From Marinovum algicola (lineage in GTDB: Bacteria > Pseudomonadota > Alphaproteobacteria > Rhodobacterales > Rhodobacteraceae), in assembly GCF_900109145.1 (NCBI RefSeq), contig NZ_FNYY01000015.1, positions 1-64,000 on the forward strand: 64,000 nucleotides of DNA, written 5' to 3'. This document shows positions 48,621 through 56,888 of this stretch, one piece after another. The notes under the pieces were generated by a model. It searched no databases. It saw nothing but the letters and a program-made list of their open reading frames with translations, and was not told the DNA's origin. The translations under genes and the position numbers were made by a program. How positions within the stretch are numbered: position 1 is the stretch's first letter; every line of letters begins with the position of its first letter.

Positions 48621-50216
48621 TCAGGAGTCTTCCGCCGGTGTCACGTTCACCGCCAGGAACCGGTGATCGACCCCGAAGGTATAGTCGAATGTGTCCCGGA
48701 TCAGATAGCCCTTGTCGAGCAGGGCCAGCGGGATGATCGGGTATTGCCCGTGCAGAAAGCCCACCAGCTCCTTCAGCGCCGCGTCGCGGTCGTCGCCGGC
48801 AAGGGTCAGCGCCTTGGCCAGCTTGGCATCGAATTCGGGGTTGCAATGCACCGAGGACCGCGAGGCGCCCGAGGGATCGTCGATGTCGGGGCAGGCGTAG
48901 TTGCCCAGCAGGTTGGTGCCGAATTCGCCAGAGGCGTTCTGTTTCACATGCACCTGCATCATTGCGCGCGGCGCCTCTTCGGCATAGCCCTTGATGCGGA
49001 CCCGCGGGTTGAAGACATCGGGCAGTTGCACGTTGATCTCGGTGTTGATGCCGACCTGCTCGAGGAAGAAGCCGATCACCTCGGTCACGGATCCGACCCG
49101 CGGCGTGGTGTTGCGGCCGACCACTTCGACGACCAGCCCGTCGACATCCACACCATCGGCGCGGGCTTCCTCCAGAAGCTGGCGGGAAAGCGCGGGGTCG
49201 TAGTCGTATTGCGACAGATCCTCGTCAAAGCCGAGCATGTCGGGCGTGCCGAGCTGGCCCTGCGGCACCGACGCGAGGCCGATCAGATCGGCGATGCCTT
49301 CGTAATCGAGGGCGTGAAAGATCGCCTTGCGCACCCGCATGTCCTCGAGCGCGGGATGGGCGTGCAGCGACTGGTCGAGCCGGCCATAAAGATAGGCGTC
49401 CGAGGGGCCGGTGACGCAGGAATAGCCGTCATTGCCTTCGGCCGCGTCGCAATCTTCGGGCGAGGGGTTGGTGGCCAGATGCGCCTCTCCGGTGCGGACC
49501 ATGGCGTTGCGGGCCGATCCCTCGGGCCGGAAGACAAAGCGCAGGGTCTCGAATTGCCGGGTTGTCTCGCCATAGGCGTCTTCGGCGCTCAGGCCCCACC
49601 AATCGGGGTTGGCGCTGGCGGTCCAGTATTGGCCGCGCACCCATTCGTCAAAGACATAGGGCCCGGTGCCGATCGGATGGCTGAAGTGCGACGCCGGGCT
49701 TTCCTCGATCTGCTTGGCCGAAGAGATGCCGGTCAGGGTCAGGCGGAATTCCAGCATCGGATCGGGCTCGGTCGAGGTGACCTCGATCTCGAGCGGGCCG
49801 ATGGCCTTGGCGCTCATGACGCCGGGGCCGGCGTACTCCTGAATGGTGAAGGCGCTGTCGGGGCTCCAGATGAAGCTGATGGCCCTGGCGGCCGCTTCGG
49901 CGGTCATCTCGGTGCCATCGTGGAATTGCACGCCCTCGCGCAGGGTCAGGCGGACGGTTTTCTCGTCCACACGCTCCCATGCGGTGGCCAGGATCGGGAC
50001 GTATTCGCCGCTCACCGGATCGGTGGCGATCAGGGTTTCGAGCACATTGCGCAGGCCCGGGGCATTGATTTCCTTGTATGCTCCCTGGGCCGCGAGGTCC
50101 TGCGGCTCCTGGTGCACGGCCACCACGAATTCGCCCGCGGGCGCTGCAAGCGCCGGGCCCGCAATCCCTGCGGCCTGTGCCGCGACCAAGGCCAATACCG
50201 ACAAGTTGTGTCGCAT
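48621..50216 (-). CDS. Peptide-class ABC binding protein (DppA/OppA family, SBP_bac_5)
   Basis: A 531-residue periplasmic protein with a Sec signal (NLSVLALVAAQAAGIAGPALAA). SBP_bac_5 family lines include RLTLREGVQFHDGTEMTAEA, GTGPYVFDEWVRGQYWTASA, NPDWWG and VRKAIFHALDYEGIADLIGL. Despite the family name, such proteins also carry oligosaccharides and other solutes. Linked regulation with inositol genes suggests an inositol derivative. GGAGGAG stands before the ATG at 50216. A LacI-type operator at 50286 lies 70 bases upstream. Confidence 0.88.
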   Translation of the reverse strand: MRHNLSVLALVAAQAAGIAGPALAAPAGEFVVAVHQEPQDLAAQGAYKEINAPGLRNVLETLIATDPVSGEYVPILATAWERVDEKTVRLTLREGVQFHDGTEMTAEAAARAISFIWSPDSAFTIQEYAGPGVMSAKAIGPLEIEVTSTEPDPMLEFRLTLTGISSAKQIEESPASHFSHPIGTGPYVFDEWVRGQYWTASANPDWWGLSAEDAYGETTRQFETLRFVFRPEGSARNAMVRTGEAHLATNPSPEDCDAAEGNDGYSCVTGPSDAYLYGRLDQSLHAHPALEDMRVRKAIFHALDYEGIADLIGLASVPQGQLGTPDMLGFDEDLSQYDYDPALSRQLLEEARADGVDVDGLVVEVVGRNTTPRVGSVTEVIGFFLEQVGINTEINVQLPDVFNPRVRIKGYAEEAPRAMMQVHVKQNASGEFGTNLLGNYACPDIDDPSGASRSSVHCNPEFDAKLAKALTLAGDDRDAALKELVGFLHGQYPIIPLALLDKGYLIRDTFDYTFGVDHRFLAVNVTPAEDS

Positions 50217-50285
50217 GTGTCTCTCCTCCCGAGGTTCCCGGCCTGTGCCGGCTTGAAGTGATCCGAGGTTACGGTTGGTCCAGAA

Positions 50286-50307
50286 TTTTTGCAAGGGCTT
50301 GCAAAAA
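50286..50307. promoter_or_regulatory. LacI-type operator at the Dpp/kinase divergent promoter
   Basis: Two perfect inverted arms TTTTTGCAAG / CTTGCAAAAA surround a central GG (50286-50307). The core is TTGCAA-N4-TTGCAA, the same as at 58019-58040. It lies between the divergent dppA-type (50216) and kinase (50404) starts and so can control both. Confidence 0.8.
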
Positions 50308-50403
50308 GAAATTCATCCGATATGGTTCAACCCATCAAGTAAATAGCTTTCTTTTAGGGGCAGTCTGCCCCAAAATTGAAAGCCCATGCAAGGATGAGCG
50401 TGA

Positions 50404-51006
50404 ATGAGCGACGGATTGATAATTGCGGTTTGCGGCGATTCGGGGGCCGGGAAATCGACCACGACCGGGCTGCTGCGCGACGAGGGGTTCGCGCCTTATT
50501 CGCTGTCGGCCTTTTTGCGGCAAGAGGCCGAGGCGGCAATCGACACCCCCACCCGCGAACAGGTGCAAAGCCACGGCAAGAATCAGCAGGAGCGCCACGG
50601 CAATCACTATTATGCCGAGGTGCTGATCGCGAAGACCGATCTGATGGCGCAGCGCCGCGCGGTGATCGACGGGCTGCGCAACCTCGACGAGCTGGACCAC
50701 CTGCGCAGGGTCGCGAGGGACAAGGGGCTGCGGCTGGTTCTGCTGGCGCTGGTGCTGGACACCGAAAGCCGCTTTCAGCGGGTGCAGGGCCGGGCCCGGG
50801 CCGGCGATCCGGCCGAGCTCGAGCGGTTTCGCAAGGACGATGCGCGCGCCAATGGCGGCGATGGCGTCTTTCAGAACAACGCCGAACTGATCGCCGCCGC
50901 CGACGTGCGGATCGAGAACACCGGCGATCTCGACACCCTGCGCGGCAATCTTCGCACGGTGCTGGAACGGGCCGGCGCCATGGGCGAAAGGCAGGGCAGC
51001 GCATGA
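50404..51006 (+). CDS. P-loop kinase-like NTPase
   Basis: A 200-residue single-domain protein resembling dephospho-CoA kinase or adenylate-kinase-like enzymes. Walker A is IAVCGDSGAGKSTTTGLLRD, and a later LID-like region has RFQRVQGRARAGDPAELERF. The order fits small-molecule kinases in which the first Asp and Arg pair contact substrate. It is the first gene of a two-gene unit with an inositol-phosphatase-family gene (ATGA overlap), under the TTGCAA operator. The likely substrate is a sugar or inositol-related metabolite, but this is only context. Confidence 0.68.
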   Translation: MSDGLIIAVCGDSGAGKSTTTGLLRDEGFAPYSLSAFLRQEAEAAIDTPTREQVQSHGKNQQERHGNHYYAEVLIAKTDLMAQRRAVIDGLRNLDELDHLRRVARDKGLRLVLLALVLDTESRFQRVQGRARAGDPAELERFRKDDARANGGDGVFQNNAELIAAADVRIENTGDLDTLRGNLRTVLERAGAMGERQGSA

Positions 51007-51794
51007 CCGCGACAACCATGACACAGACCTATGAAGCGCGCTCCCGCGCCGCCGGCGAGATCGTGCGCGAGGCCGGCCGGGTGGCGCTGGCGGCGTTTCG
51101 CGACCGGGGCAGCCTGTCGGTGCAGACCAAGGGCAGGCAGGACTGGGTGACCAATGTCGATCTCGAGGTCGAGGCGCTGATCCGCGACCGGCTGGGCCGG
51201 CTTTTCCCCGGGGATGCGATTGTCGGCGAGGAAACCGCCCATGACCCGGCAAGCGGCAATACCGCCTGGGTGATCGATCCGATAGATGGCACCACATGTT
51301 TCATGTTGGGCGTGCCGCAATGGTGCGTGGTGCTGACCTATACCATCGACGCCCGGCCAGTGGTCTCGGCGATCTACGCGCCGGTCACCGACGAGCTGTT
51401 CCATGCCACCGCCGGCGGCGGCGCCTTTCTCAACGGCGCGCCGATCCGGGTGGCCGATGCCAAGGGCATCGGTTCCGGGCTGATCGCGGTCGGGGCGAAC
51501 GAACATGGCGCGCCGCACAAATCGGCGGCCTTCATCGGCAATCTGGTGGCCGACGGCGGCATGTACATTCGCGTCGGTGCCTGCGCCCTGGCGCTGTCCT
51601 ATGTCGCCTCGGGGCGGCTGCTGGCGGCTTATGAGCCCAAGGTTTCGCCCTGGGACGACCTGGCCGGCATGCTGCTGGTGCGCGAGGCCGGGGGGCGCAC
51701 CAATGATTTCGCCCCGTCGCTCGCCTCTGAAACGAAACGGCCGGTGCTGGCTTCGACGCCGGGGCTCTGGGATGCGGTCCGCGGGCTTTACTGA
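51003..51794 (+). CDS. Inositol-monophosphatase-family phosphatase
   Basis: A 263-residue IMPase/SuhB/HisN-type enzyme. Metal ligands are seen in IVGEETAHDP (Glu), WVIDPIDGTTCFMLGVP (Asp-x-x-Asp-Gly) and SPWDDLAGMLLVREAGG (Asp). The length and motifs suit a cytosolic Mg-dependent phosphatase. Coupled to a kinase-like gene and sharing an operator type with the iol genes, it may release inositol from inositol phosphate or a phosphorylated derivative. Histidinol phosphatase would be the main alternative, but no his genes are near. Confidence 0.87.
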   Translation: MTATTMTQTYEARSRAAGEIVREAGRVALAAFRDRGSLSVQTKGRQDWVTNVDLEVEALIRDRLGRLFPGDAIVGEETAHDPASGNTAWVIDPIDGTTCFMLGVPQWCVVLTYTIDARPVVSAIYAPVTDELFHATAGGGAFLNGAPIRVADAKGIGSGLIAVGANEHGAPHKSAAFIGNLVADGGMYIRVGACALALSYVASGRLLAAYEPKVSPWDDLAGMLLVREAGGRTNDFAPSLASETKRPVLASTPGLWDAVRGLY

Positions 51795-51845
51795 CCCGAG
51801 GAACCGTTTGCGCCGCTTGGAAAATACATCATATTGTCGCGGATC

Positions 51846-52892
51846 ATGAAGGAAAGCACCGAAACTCCCTCTGAGCGGAATGCCAGCCGCATCACCGCGA
51901 TGGATGTCGCGCGCGAGGCCGGCGTTTCGCTGTCGGCGGTCTCGCGCGTCTTCACCCCGGGCGCCAGCGTTTCGGCCAAGATGCGGGTCAGGGTGATGGA
52001 AGCGGCCGACAAGCTCGGCTATCAGCCCAATGTGCTCGCCCGCAGCCTGATGACCCAGCGGACAAACCTCGTCGGTGTGATCCTCGCCAACTTCAAGAAC
52101 CCGATCTACCTTACGGTGCTCGATCATTTCACCCGGGCACTTCAGGCCCGTGGCTTGCGGGTCTTGCTGCTCAACGTCTCCGACGGCCAGGATCTCGAAG
52201 AGATGGCGCGACTGGTGCTGCAATACAGCGTTGACGGGCTGGTGGTCTCGGCGGGGTCGATCTCGCCACATATCACCGAGCAATGTCACAAGCGCCGCAT
52301 TCCGCTGGTGGCCTTTGCCCGGCGTCCGCGCCGCGCCAATCTGCATGTGGTCTGCGCCGACAATGCCGCCGGCGGCCGGGTCGCCGGGGCGCGGCTGCTG
52401 CAATCGGGGCATCGGCGGTTCGGGTTCATGGCCGGACCTTCGACGGCCTCGACCACGATCGAACGGGGCAAGGGGTTTCGCGCCGCGATCGAAGAGGCGG
52501 GGCAGGGGGTGATCGCGACGACCCATGCCCGCGAATACACCTATACCGCCGGGGTCGAGAGCGCCCGCAAGCTTCTGAGCCGGGCCGAGCGCCCCGACGC
52601 GGTGTTCTGTGCCAACGACCTGCTGGCGATGGCGCTGATGGATGTGGCGCGTGACGAATTCGGCCTGACCCTGCCGCGCGACCTCTCGGTCATGGGATTC
52701 GACGATGTCGATCTGGCCGCCGCCGCCTCCTATCGTCTGACCACCATCCGTCAGCCGCTCGAGGCCATGGTGCAGGAGACGGTCGATATCCTCAGCCACC
52801 GTATCAACACCTGGTCCGAGGGCTGGGAAACCCGGCAGCTTGCCTGTACTGCGGTCGAGCGGGCCTCGATCGCCGAGCCGCCGCCGGACTGA
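51846..52892 (+). CDS. LacI-family regulator 1
   Basis: A 348-residue LacI-type repressor. The HTH is at residues about 20-65 (RITAMDVAREAGVSLSAVSR, VFTPGASVSAKMRVRVMEAA, DKLGYQPNVLARSLMTQRT). The hinge has the Leu that enters the operator centre (LARSL). The effector domain follows with periplasmic-binding-protein order. GGATC precedes the ATG at 51846; a TTG four codons earlier is possible. It and LacI 2 have related HTHs, so either or both may bind the TTGCAA-N4-TTGCAA sites. Confidence 0.9.
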   Translation: MKESTETPSERNASRITAMDVAREAGVSLSAVSRVFTPGASVSAKMRVRVMEAADKLGYQPNVLARSLMTQRTNLVGVILANFKNPIYLTVLDHFTRALQARGLRVLLLNVSDGQDLEEMARLVLQYSVDGLVVSAGSISPHITEQCHKRRIPLVAFARRPRRANLHVVCADNAAGGRVAGARLLQSGHRRFGFMAGPSTASTTIERGKGFRAAIEEAGQGVIATTHAREYTYTAGVESARKLLSRAERPDAVFCANDLLAMALMDVARDEFGLTLPRDLSVMGFDDVDLAAAASYRLTTIRQPLEAMVQETVDILSHRINTWSEGWETRQLACTAVERASIAEPPPD

Positions 52893-52952
52893 CCTTTCAG
52901 AAACTCCGTCTCCCATTTGTCTGCGCCTGCGGCGCCGAAGGACCGCCCTACC

Positions 52953-53696
52953 ATGGAAACGCTTGGATTGTTCCTGCTCGCCGCGCTGATCGTCGGCGCA
53001 TCGAAAGGCGGGCTGGCCTCGGCGGCGGCGCTGGCGGTGCCGATCCTGTCGCTCTGGATGGATCCGCTGATGGCCGCCGGCGTGCTGTTGCCGATCTTTC
53101 TGGTCAGCGATGTGGTGGGGGTCTGGCTCTATCGCCGCGAGTTCTCGGCCAGAAACGTGGCGCTGCTGATCCCCGCAGGGTTGGTCGGGGTGATCCTCGC
53201 GACCTTTCTGGCGCCGTACATTTCACGCAGCGTGGCCGAGATGGCGACCGGGCTGGTCGGGCTGTTCTATTGCGGCCATGCGGTCGGCAAGAAGCTGCGC
53301 GGCCGGACCGAGGTGGTGCCGTTCCGGCCTGCCAAGGGGATGTTCTGGGGTGCACTCACCGGCGTCACCAGCTTCATCTCGCACACCGGGGCGCCGCCGT
53401 TTCAAACCTTTGTGCTGCCCCAGAAGCTGCCCAAGATGCAATACGCCGGGACCAACACGCTGGTGTTTGCGGCGATCAACCTGTTCAAGCTGCCGGCCTA
53501 TTCCGCCGTCGGATTGTTTGCCAACATCCATCTGCCGACGCTGCTGGCGATGGCCGCCGTCGCCTCGGTCGGGGCGGTGCTGGGGCGGCGGCTGGCGCTG
53601 TGGATGCCCGAGGCGGTCTATATGTTTGTCATCCAGGCGCTGCTGTTCGTGGTTTCGGCCTATCTGGTGATCAAGGCCTCCGGCCAATTGTTCTGA
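52953..53696 (+). CDS. TSUP (TauE/SafE) family membrane exporter
   Basis: A 247-residue protein with about seven or eight spans, of the sulfite-exporter TauE/SafE family. The N-terminal repeat ALIVGASKGGLASAAALAVP and the second-half repeat FISHTGAPPFQTFVLPQKLP with its conserved Pro are typical. Members export sulfite, sulfoacetate or other small organic anions. Placed between two LacI genes in the inositol region, it could serve an anion released from the transported compound. GAAGGA is about 10 bases before the ATG. A second exporter of another family is in the taurine operon. Confidence 0.85.
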   Translation: METLGLFLLAALIVGASKGGLASAAALAVPILSLWMDPLMAAGVLLPIFLVSDVVGVWLYRREFSARNVALLIPAGLVGVILATFLAPYISRSVAEMATGLVGLFYCGHAVGKKLRGRTEVVPFRPAKGMFWGALTGVTSFISHTGAPPFQTFVLPQKLPKMQYAGTNTLVFAAINLFKLPAYSAVGLFANIHLPTLLAMAAVASVGAVLGRRLALWMPEAVYMFVIQALLFVVSAYLVIKASGQLF

Positions 53697-53698
53697 TC

Positions 53699-53729
53699 CG
53701 CGGGGCGCGCGCGCCGCCCGGGCCCCGCG
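53699..53729. terminator. GC-rich hairpin after the TSUP gene
   Basis: CGCGGGGC (53699-53706) and GCCCCGCG (53722-53729) pair perfectly around a 15-base GC-rich loop, starting 2 bases after the stop codon. There is no U-run, so termination is only likely. Confidence 0.45.
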
Positions 53730-53747
53730 ATTGTGTTGTATACGCTT

Positions 53748-53763
53748 TTGCAAGCGGTTTATA
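53748..53763. promoter_or_regulatory. Half-conserved LacI-type operator before LacI 2
   Basis: TTGCAAGCGGTTTATA keeps one TTGCAA arm and the central CG of the LacI operator pattern; the second arm is degenerate. It lies 65 bases before the LacI 2 start, where an autoregulatory site is expected. Confidence 0.5.
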
Positions 53764-53827
53764 TTGGGCTCTGGCGCGGCGGAAACCGGAAAGGACATGG
53801 TCCGGACCACAGAACGGACACGGCAAT

Positions 53828-54826
53828 ATGGCAGTGACATTGAGAGAGGTGGCCCTGCGTGCCGGAGTGTCGCGATCGGCAGTGTCGCGGACCTTTACCG
53901 AAGGCGCCTCGGTCTCGGCCAAGACCCGGGCCAAGGTCGAGAAGGCGGCGCGCGAACTGGGGTACAGCCCCAATGCGCTGGCCTCCAGCCTGACAACCGG
54001 GCGGACCAAGATGGTCGGGATGGTGTCGAACAACTTTCACAACCCGATCTTTCTCGAGGTCTTCGATCTCTTCACCCGTGGGCTTCAGGACCGGGGATTG
54101 CGCCCCTTGCTGCTCAACCTCACCGACGAACAGGTGCCCGAGGATTCGGTGCGGATGCTGCGGCAGTATTCGGTTGACGGGGTTGTCGTCGCCTCTTCCA
54201 CTTTGCCACAGGATTTTTCCAAGGCGTTCAAGGATGCCGGCATGCCGGTGGTACACGCTTTCGGCCGCGCTTCGACCGCGCCAGAGGTGCATGTAGTGGG
54301 CATCGACAACGTGGCCAGCGGCCGGCTCGCGGCGCGAACGCTGCTGGCTCGCGGCTACCGCGACATCGCCTTTCTCGGCGGCCCGACGACGGCGACCACG
54401 ACGCAGGACCGCTACACGGGCTTCATGGCCGAACTCGCCAGCCATTCCGAGGTGACGGTCAGCCATTCCTTTGCCGGGAGCTATTCCTTCGAAGCCGGGC
54501 GCAGCGAGATGATCCGGCTGCTCGAGAGCCGCCCGGCCGAGGCCTATTTTTGCGGCGATGACGTGCTGTCGATCGGGGCGCTGTCGGCGATCCAGGACTC
54601 GGGTTACAGCTGTCCCGGCGATATCGGCATTCTCGGGCTGAACGACATGGAAATGGCGCGCTGGAACAACATCAACCTGACGACGCTGCACCAGCCGATC
54701 GGCGAGATTGTCGCCTCGTCGATCGAGCTGATGGTCGCCACGTTGGAAAACAGGGAAATGACGCCGGAAGCGCGGGTCTTTTCCTGCTCGGTGGTCGAGC
54801 GGGGCACCTTGCGCCCCGCTCCCTGA
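53828..54826 (+). CDS. LacI-family regulator 2 (probable iol repressor)
   Basis: A 332-residue LacI-type repressor. The HTH is VTLREVALRAGVSRSAVSRT (residues 3-22), followed by the hinge LGYSPNALASSLTTGRTKMV. The effector domain ends in LNDMEMARWNNINLTTLHQP. It ends 3 bases from the convergent Gfo/Idh gene. Its place beside the inositol genes, and the TTGCAA half-site upstream, make it the favoured repressor of the iol and Dpp promoters. Confidence 0.9.
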   Translation: MAVTLREVALRAGVSRSAVSRTFTEGASVSAKTRAKVEKAARELGYSPNALASSLTTGRTKMVGMVSNNFHNPIFLEVFDLFTRGLQDRGLRPLLLNLTDEQVPEDSVRMLRQYSVDGVVVASSTLPQDFSKAFKDAGMPVVHAFGRASTAPEVHVVGIDNVASGRLAARTLLARGYRDIAFLGGPTTATTTQDRYTGFMAELASHSEVTVSHSFAGSYSFEAGRSEMIRLLESRPAEAYFCGDDVLSIGALSAIQDSGYSCPGDIGILGLNDMEMARWNNINLTTLHQPIGEIVASSIELMVATLENREMTPEARVFSCSVVERGTLRPAP

Positions 54827-54829
54827 ACG

Positions 54830-55963
54830 CTATCTGAACATCGGCGGGCGGGCATCGACCCAGGCGCCTTTGTCGCGGGCCGAGGCCACCGCCTGATGCA
54901 CCGCCGCCATTGACCGGACACCGGCCTCGGCGCCGGGTAGCCCGTCGCGGGCCTCACCGGCAATCGCATCGGCCAGGTCGCAATAGATGTTGGCCACCGC
55001 CAGCGGAAAGCCCTCGGGGTGGGCAATCGACACCCGGCTGAGGCGCTGCGCGTCTTCGTGCAGCCCGGCTTCGCCCTTTTCGATGATCTGGGTGCGGCCG
55101 CCGACCGGCGTGTAGATCAGCTGGTTCGGCTGTTCCGACATCCAGCGCAGCCCGCCGGTTTCGCCAAAGATCTGGATGTCGAAACCGTGCTGCCGCCCGA
55201 TCGCCACGGAAGAGGTCCAGAGCCGCCCGACGGTGCCACCCGACAGGCGGAAATTGATCATGGCGTCGTCTTCCAGCTCGCGGCTGGCAATCGTCGAGGC
55301 GAAATCGGCCGAGAGCCTTTCGACCTCGTCGTCGCAGACAAAGCTCGCCATATGCAGCGCGTGAATGCCGCAATCGGCGAATTGCCCGGAGACACCGGCC
55401 ATCTTGGGATCATAGCGCCAGCGCACGCGCGGATTGTCGGCGTCGGTGGCATCGCCATGGTGGCCGTGGCTGAAGTTGGTGACCACGAGCCGCACCTTGC
55501 CGATCTCGCCGGCGCGCACCATGGCGCGGGCCTGGCGCACCATCGGATAGGCCGAATAGCAGTAGTTGACCGCGCAGATACGGCCGGTCTTTTCCGCCAC
55601 GCGCACGATCTCTTCGCCTTCCTCGACCGTCATGGTCATCGGTTTTTCGCAGAGCACGTTGAAGCCGGCCTCGAGAAACGCCTTGGTGATCTCGAAATGC
55701 GTGGCGTTCGGCGTGGCGACGGTGACCAGATCGATCCGGTCGTTGCGGTCTTTCTCGCCCGCCAGCATCTCTTGCCAGTCGCCATAAGACCGGTCGGCGG
55801 CGAGGCCCAGTTTCTGCGCGTAGGCGCGGCCTGCCTCGGGCCGGTGATCCAGCGCCCCTGCGGTGAACTCGAACCGGCCATCCGCCAGCGCGCCCAACCG
55901 GTGTGCCGGGCCGATCTGGCTGCCTTCGCCGCCGCCGATCATGCCCCATCTGAGTTTTGCCAT
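54830..55963 (-). CDS. Gfo/Idh/MocA-family dehydrogenase (inositol-dehydrogenase-like) A
   Basis: A 377-residue dehydrogenase. The nucleotide motif is LRWGMIGGGEGSQIGPAHRL, the family Lys lies in AGFNVLCEKPMTMTVEEG, and the catalytic Asp/His set in SGQFADCGIHALHMASFV. It is longer than standard IolG and resembles the scyllo-inositol or long-chain inositol dehydrogenase group. It is the third gene of a minus-strand unit with an IolE-like gene and a second Gfo/Idh gene. It may act on another inositol isomer or a derivative. Confidence 0.83.
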   Translation of the reverse strand: MAKLRWGMIGGGEGSQIGPAHRLGALADGRFEFTAGALDHRPEAGRAYAQKLGLAADRSYGDWQEMLAGEKDRNDRIDLVTVATPNATHFEITKAFLEAGFNVLCEKPMTMTVEEGEEIVRVAEKTGRICAVNYCYSAYPMVRQARAMVRAGEIGKVRLVVTNFSHGHHGDATDADNPRVRWRYDPKMAGVSGQFADCGIHALHMASFVCDDEVERLSADFASTIASRELEDDAMINFRLSGGTVGRLWTSSVAIGRQHGFDIQIFGETGGLRWMSEQPNQLIYTPVGGRTQIIEKGEAGLHEDAQRLSRVSIAHPEGFPLAVANIYCDLADAIAGEARDGLPGAEAGVRSMAAVHQAVASARDKGAWVDARPPMFR

Positions 55964-55975
55964 GTCCCTTGCCCT

Positions 55976-56869
55976 TTACTTGAAGCCGATGGATTCGAGG
56001 TATTCCCGGTTCGCCCGGGCATCGCCCAGCGGATCGGGATCCAGCGTCGGATCGCAATCCTGCTCGACCGTGCACCAGCCTTCGAAGCCGGCGTCAAGCA
56101 ACACCTGCCGCACCGCCGGAAAATCCACGTCGCCTTCGCCGAGATTGCAGAAGATGCCCTGGCCGCAGGCCTCATAGAAGCCGGTGCGGTTCTCGATCAC
56201 CCGGGCTTTGACCTCGGGGTCGATGTCCTTGAAATGCATGTAGGAAATGCGACCGATGTGTTTCTTCATGAAGGCCACCGGATCGAAACCGGCATAGGAA
56301 TGGTGGCCGGTGTCGAAACAGATCTTGAGGATCTTGTCGTCGACCTCGTCCAGCAGGCGCTCCAGCTCGGGTTCGAAATCCATGAAGCCGGCGGCGTGGG
56401 CGTGGATGCCCACCGTCAGGCCGTATTCCTCGCTGCCGATCCGGGCGCTTTCCGCGATCCGGTCACGAAAGGCCTGCCATTCGGCCTTGTCCATCTGTTC
56501 GGCCTCGCCGGCGCGGCCGGCGGTGGGGGCCCGGCGCGACGAGATCGAATCGATCAGCACGATATGCCGCGCGCCATGCGCCTGGAGCGCGCGGGCGGTG
56601 CGGTGGGTGGCGTCGAGCACGTCGTCCCAGGCGGCCGGGTCGTGATAGGGGCGGAACACCACGCCGCCGATCAGCTCCAGCCCGTGTTCGGCCAGCGCCT
56701 CGCCGAGGATTGCCGGGTCTTCCGGCATATAGCCCACCGGCCCCAGCTCGATCCCCGAGTAGCCGGCCTCGGCGTTCTGCCGCAGCACCTCGCGCCACGC
56801 CGGGTTGCGCGGGTCGCCGGCGAATTCGACGCCCCAGGAGCAGGGCGCATTGCCAATTCTGATTGTCAT
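55976..56869 (-). CDS. IolE-like TIM-barrel dehydratase/isomerase
   Basis: A 297-residue xylose-isomerase-like barrel: RIGNAPCSWGVEFAGDPRNP, AGYSGIELGPVGYMP, HAHAAGFMDFEPELERLLDE, ICFDTGHHSYAGFDPVAF and WCTVEQDCDPTLDPDPLGDA give the metal-ligand Glu, Asp and His positions. Within an iol cluster, such a protein is normally 2-keto-myo-inositol dehydratase (IolE) or inosose isomerase (IolI). No other IolE candidate exists here, so dehydratase is favoured. The ATG at 56869 follows AGAGGT. Confidence 0.75.
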   Translation of the reverse strand: MTIRIGNAPCSWGVEFAGDPRNPAWREVLRQNAEAGYSGIELGPVGYMPEDPAILGEALAEHGLELIGGVVFRPYHDPAAWDDVLDATHRTARALQAHGARHIVLIDSISSRRAPTAGRAGEAEQMDKAEWQAFRDRIAESARIGSEEYGLTVGIHAHAAGFMDFEPELERLLDEVDDKILKICFDTGHHSYAGFDPVAFMKKHIGRISYMHFKDIDPEVKARVIENRTGFYEACGQGIFCNLGEGDVDFPAVRQVLLDAGFEGWCTVEQDCDPTLDPDPLGDARANREYLESIGFK

Positions 56870-56888
56870 GTGATCTGACCTCTGAATC

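Noticed and set aside
44561-50216. Nickel uptake (NikABCDE) for the Dpp-class importer
   Set aside because: No nickel enzyme or NikR gene or metal-responsive site is nearby, and its promoter carries the same operator as the iol genes.
47529-50261. A 910-codon plus-strand frame opposite the Dpp permease and binding-protein genes
   Set aside because: The minus-strand genes carry clear permease and SBP_bac_5 motifs. The plus-strand product is a low-complexity His/Gln/Arg-rich shadow.
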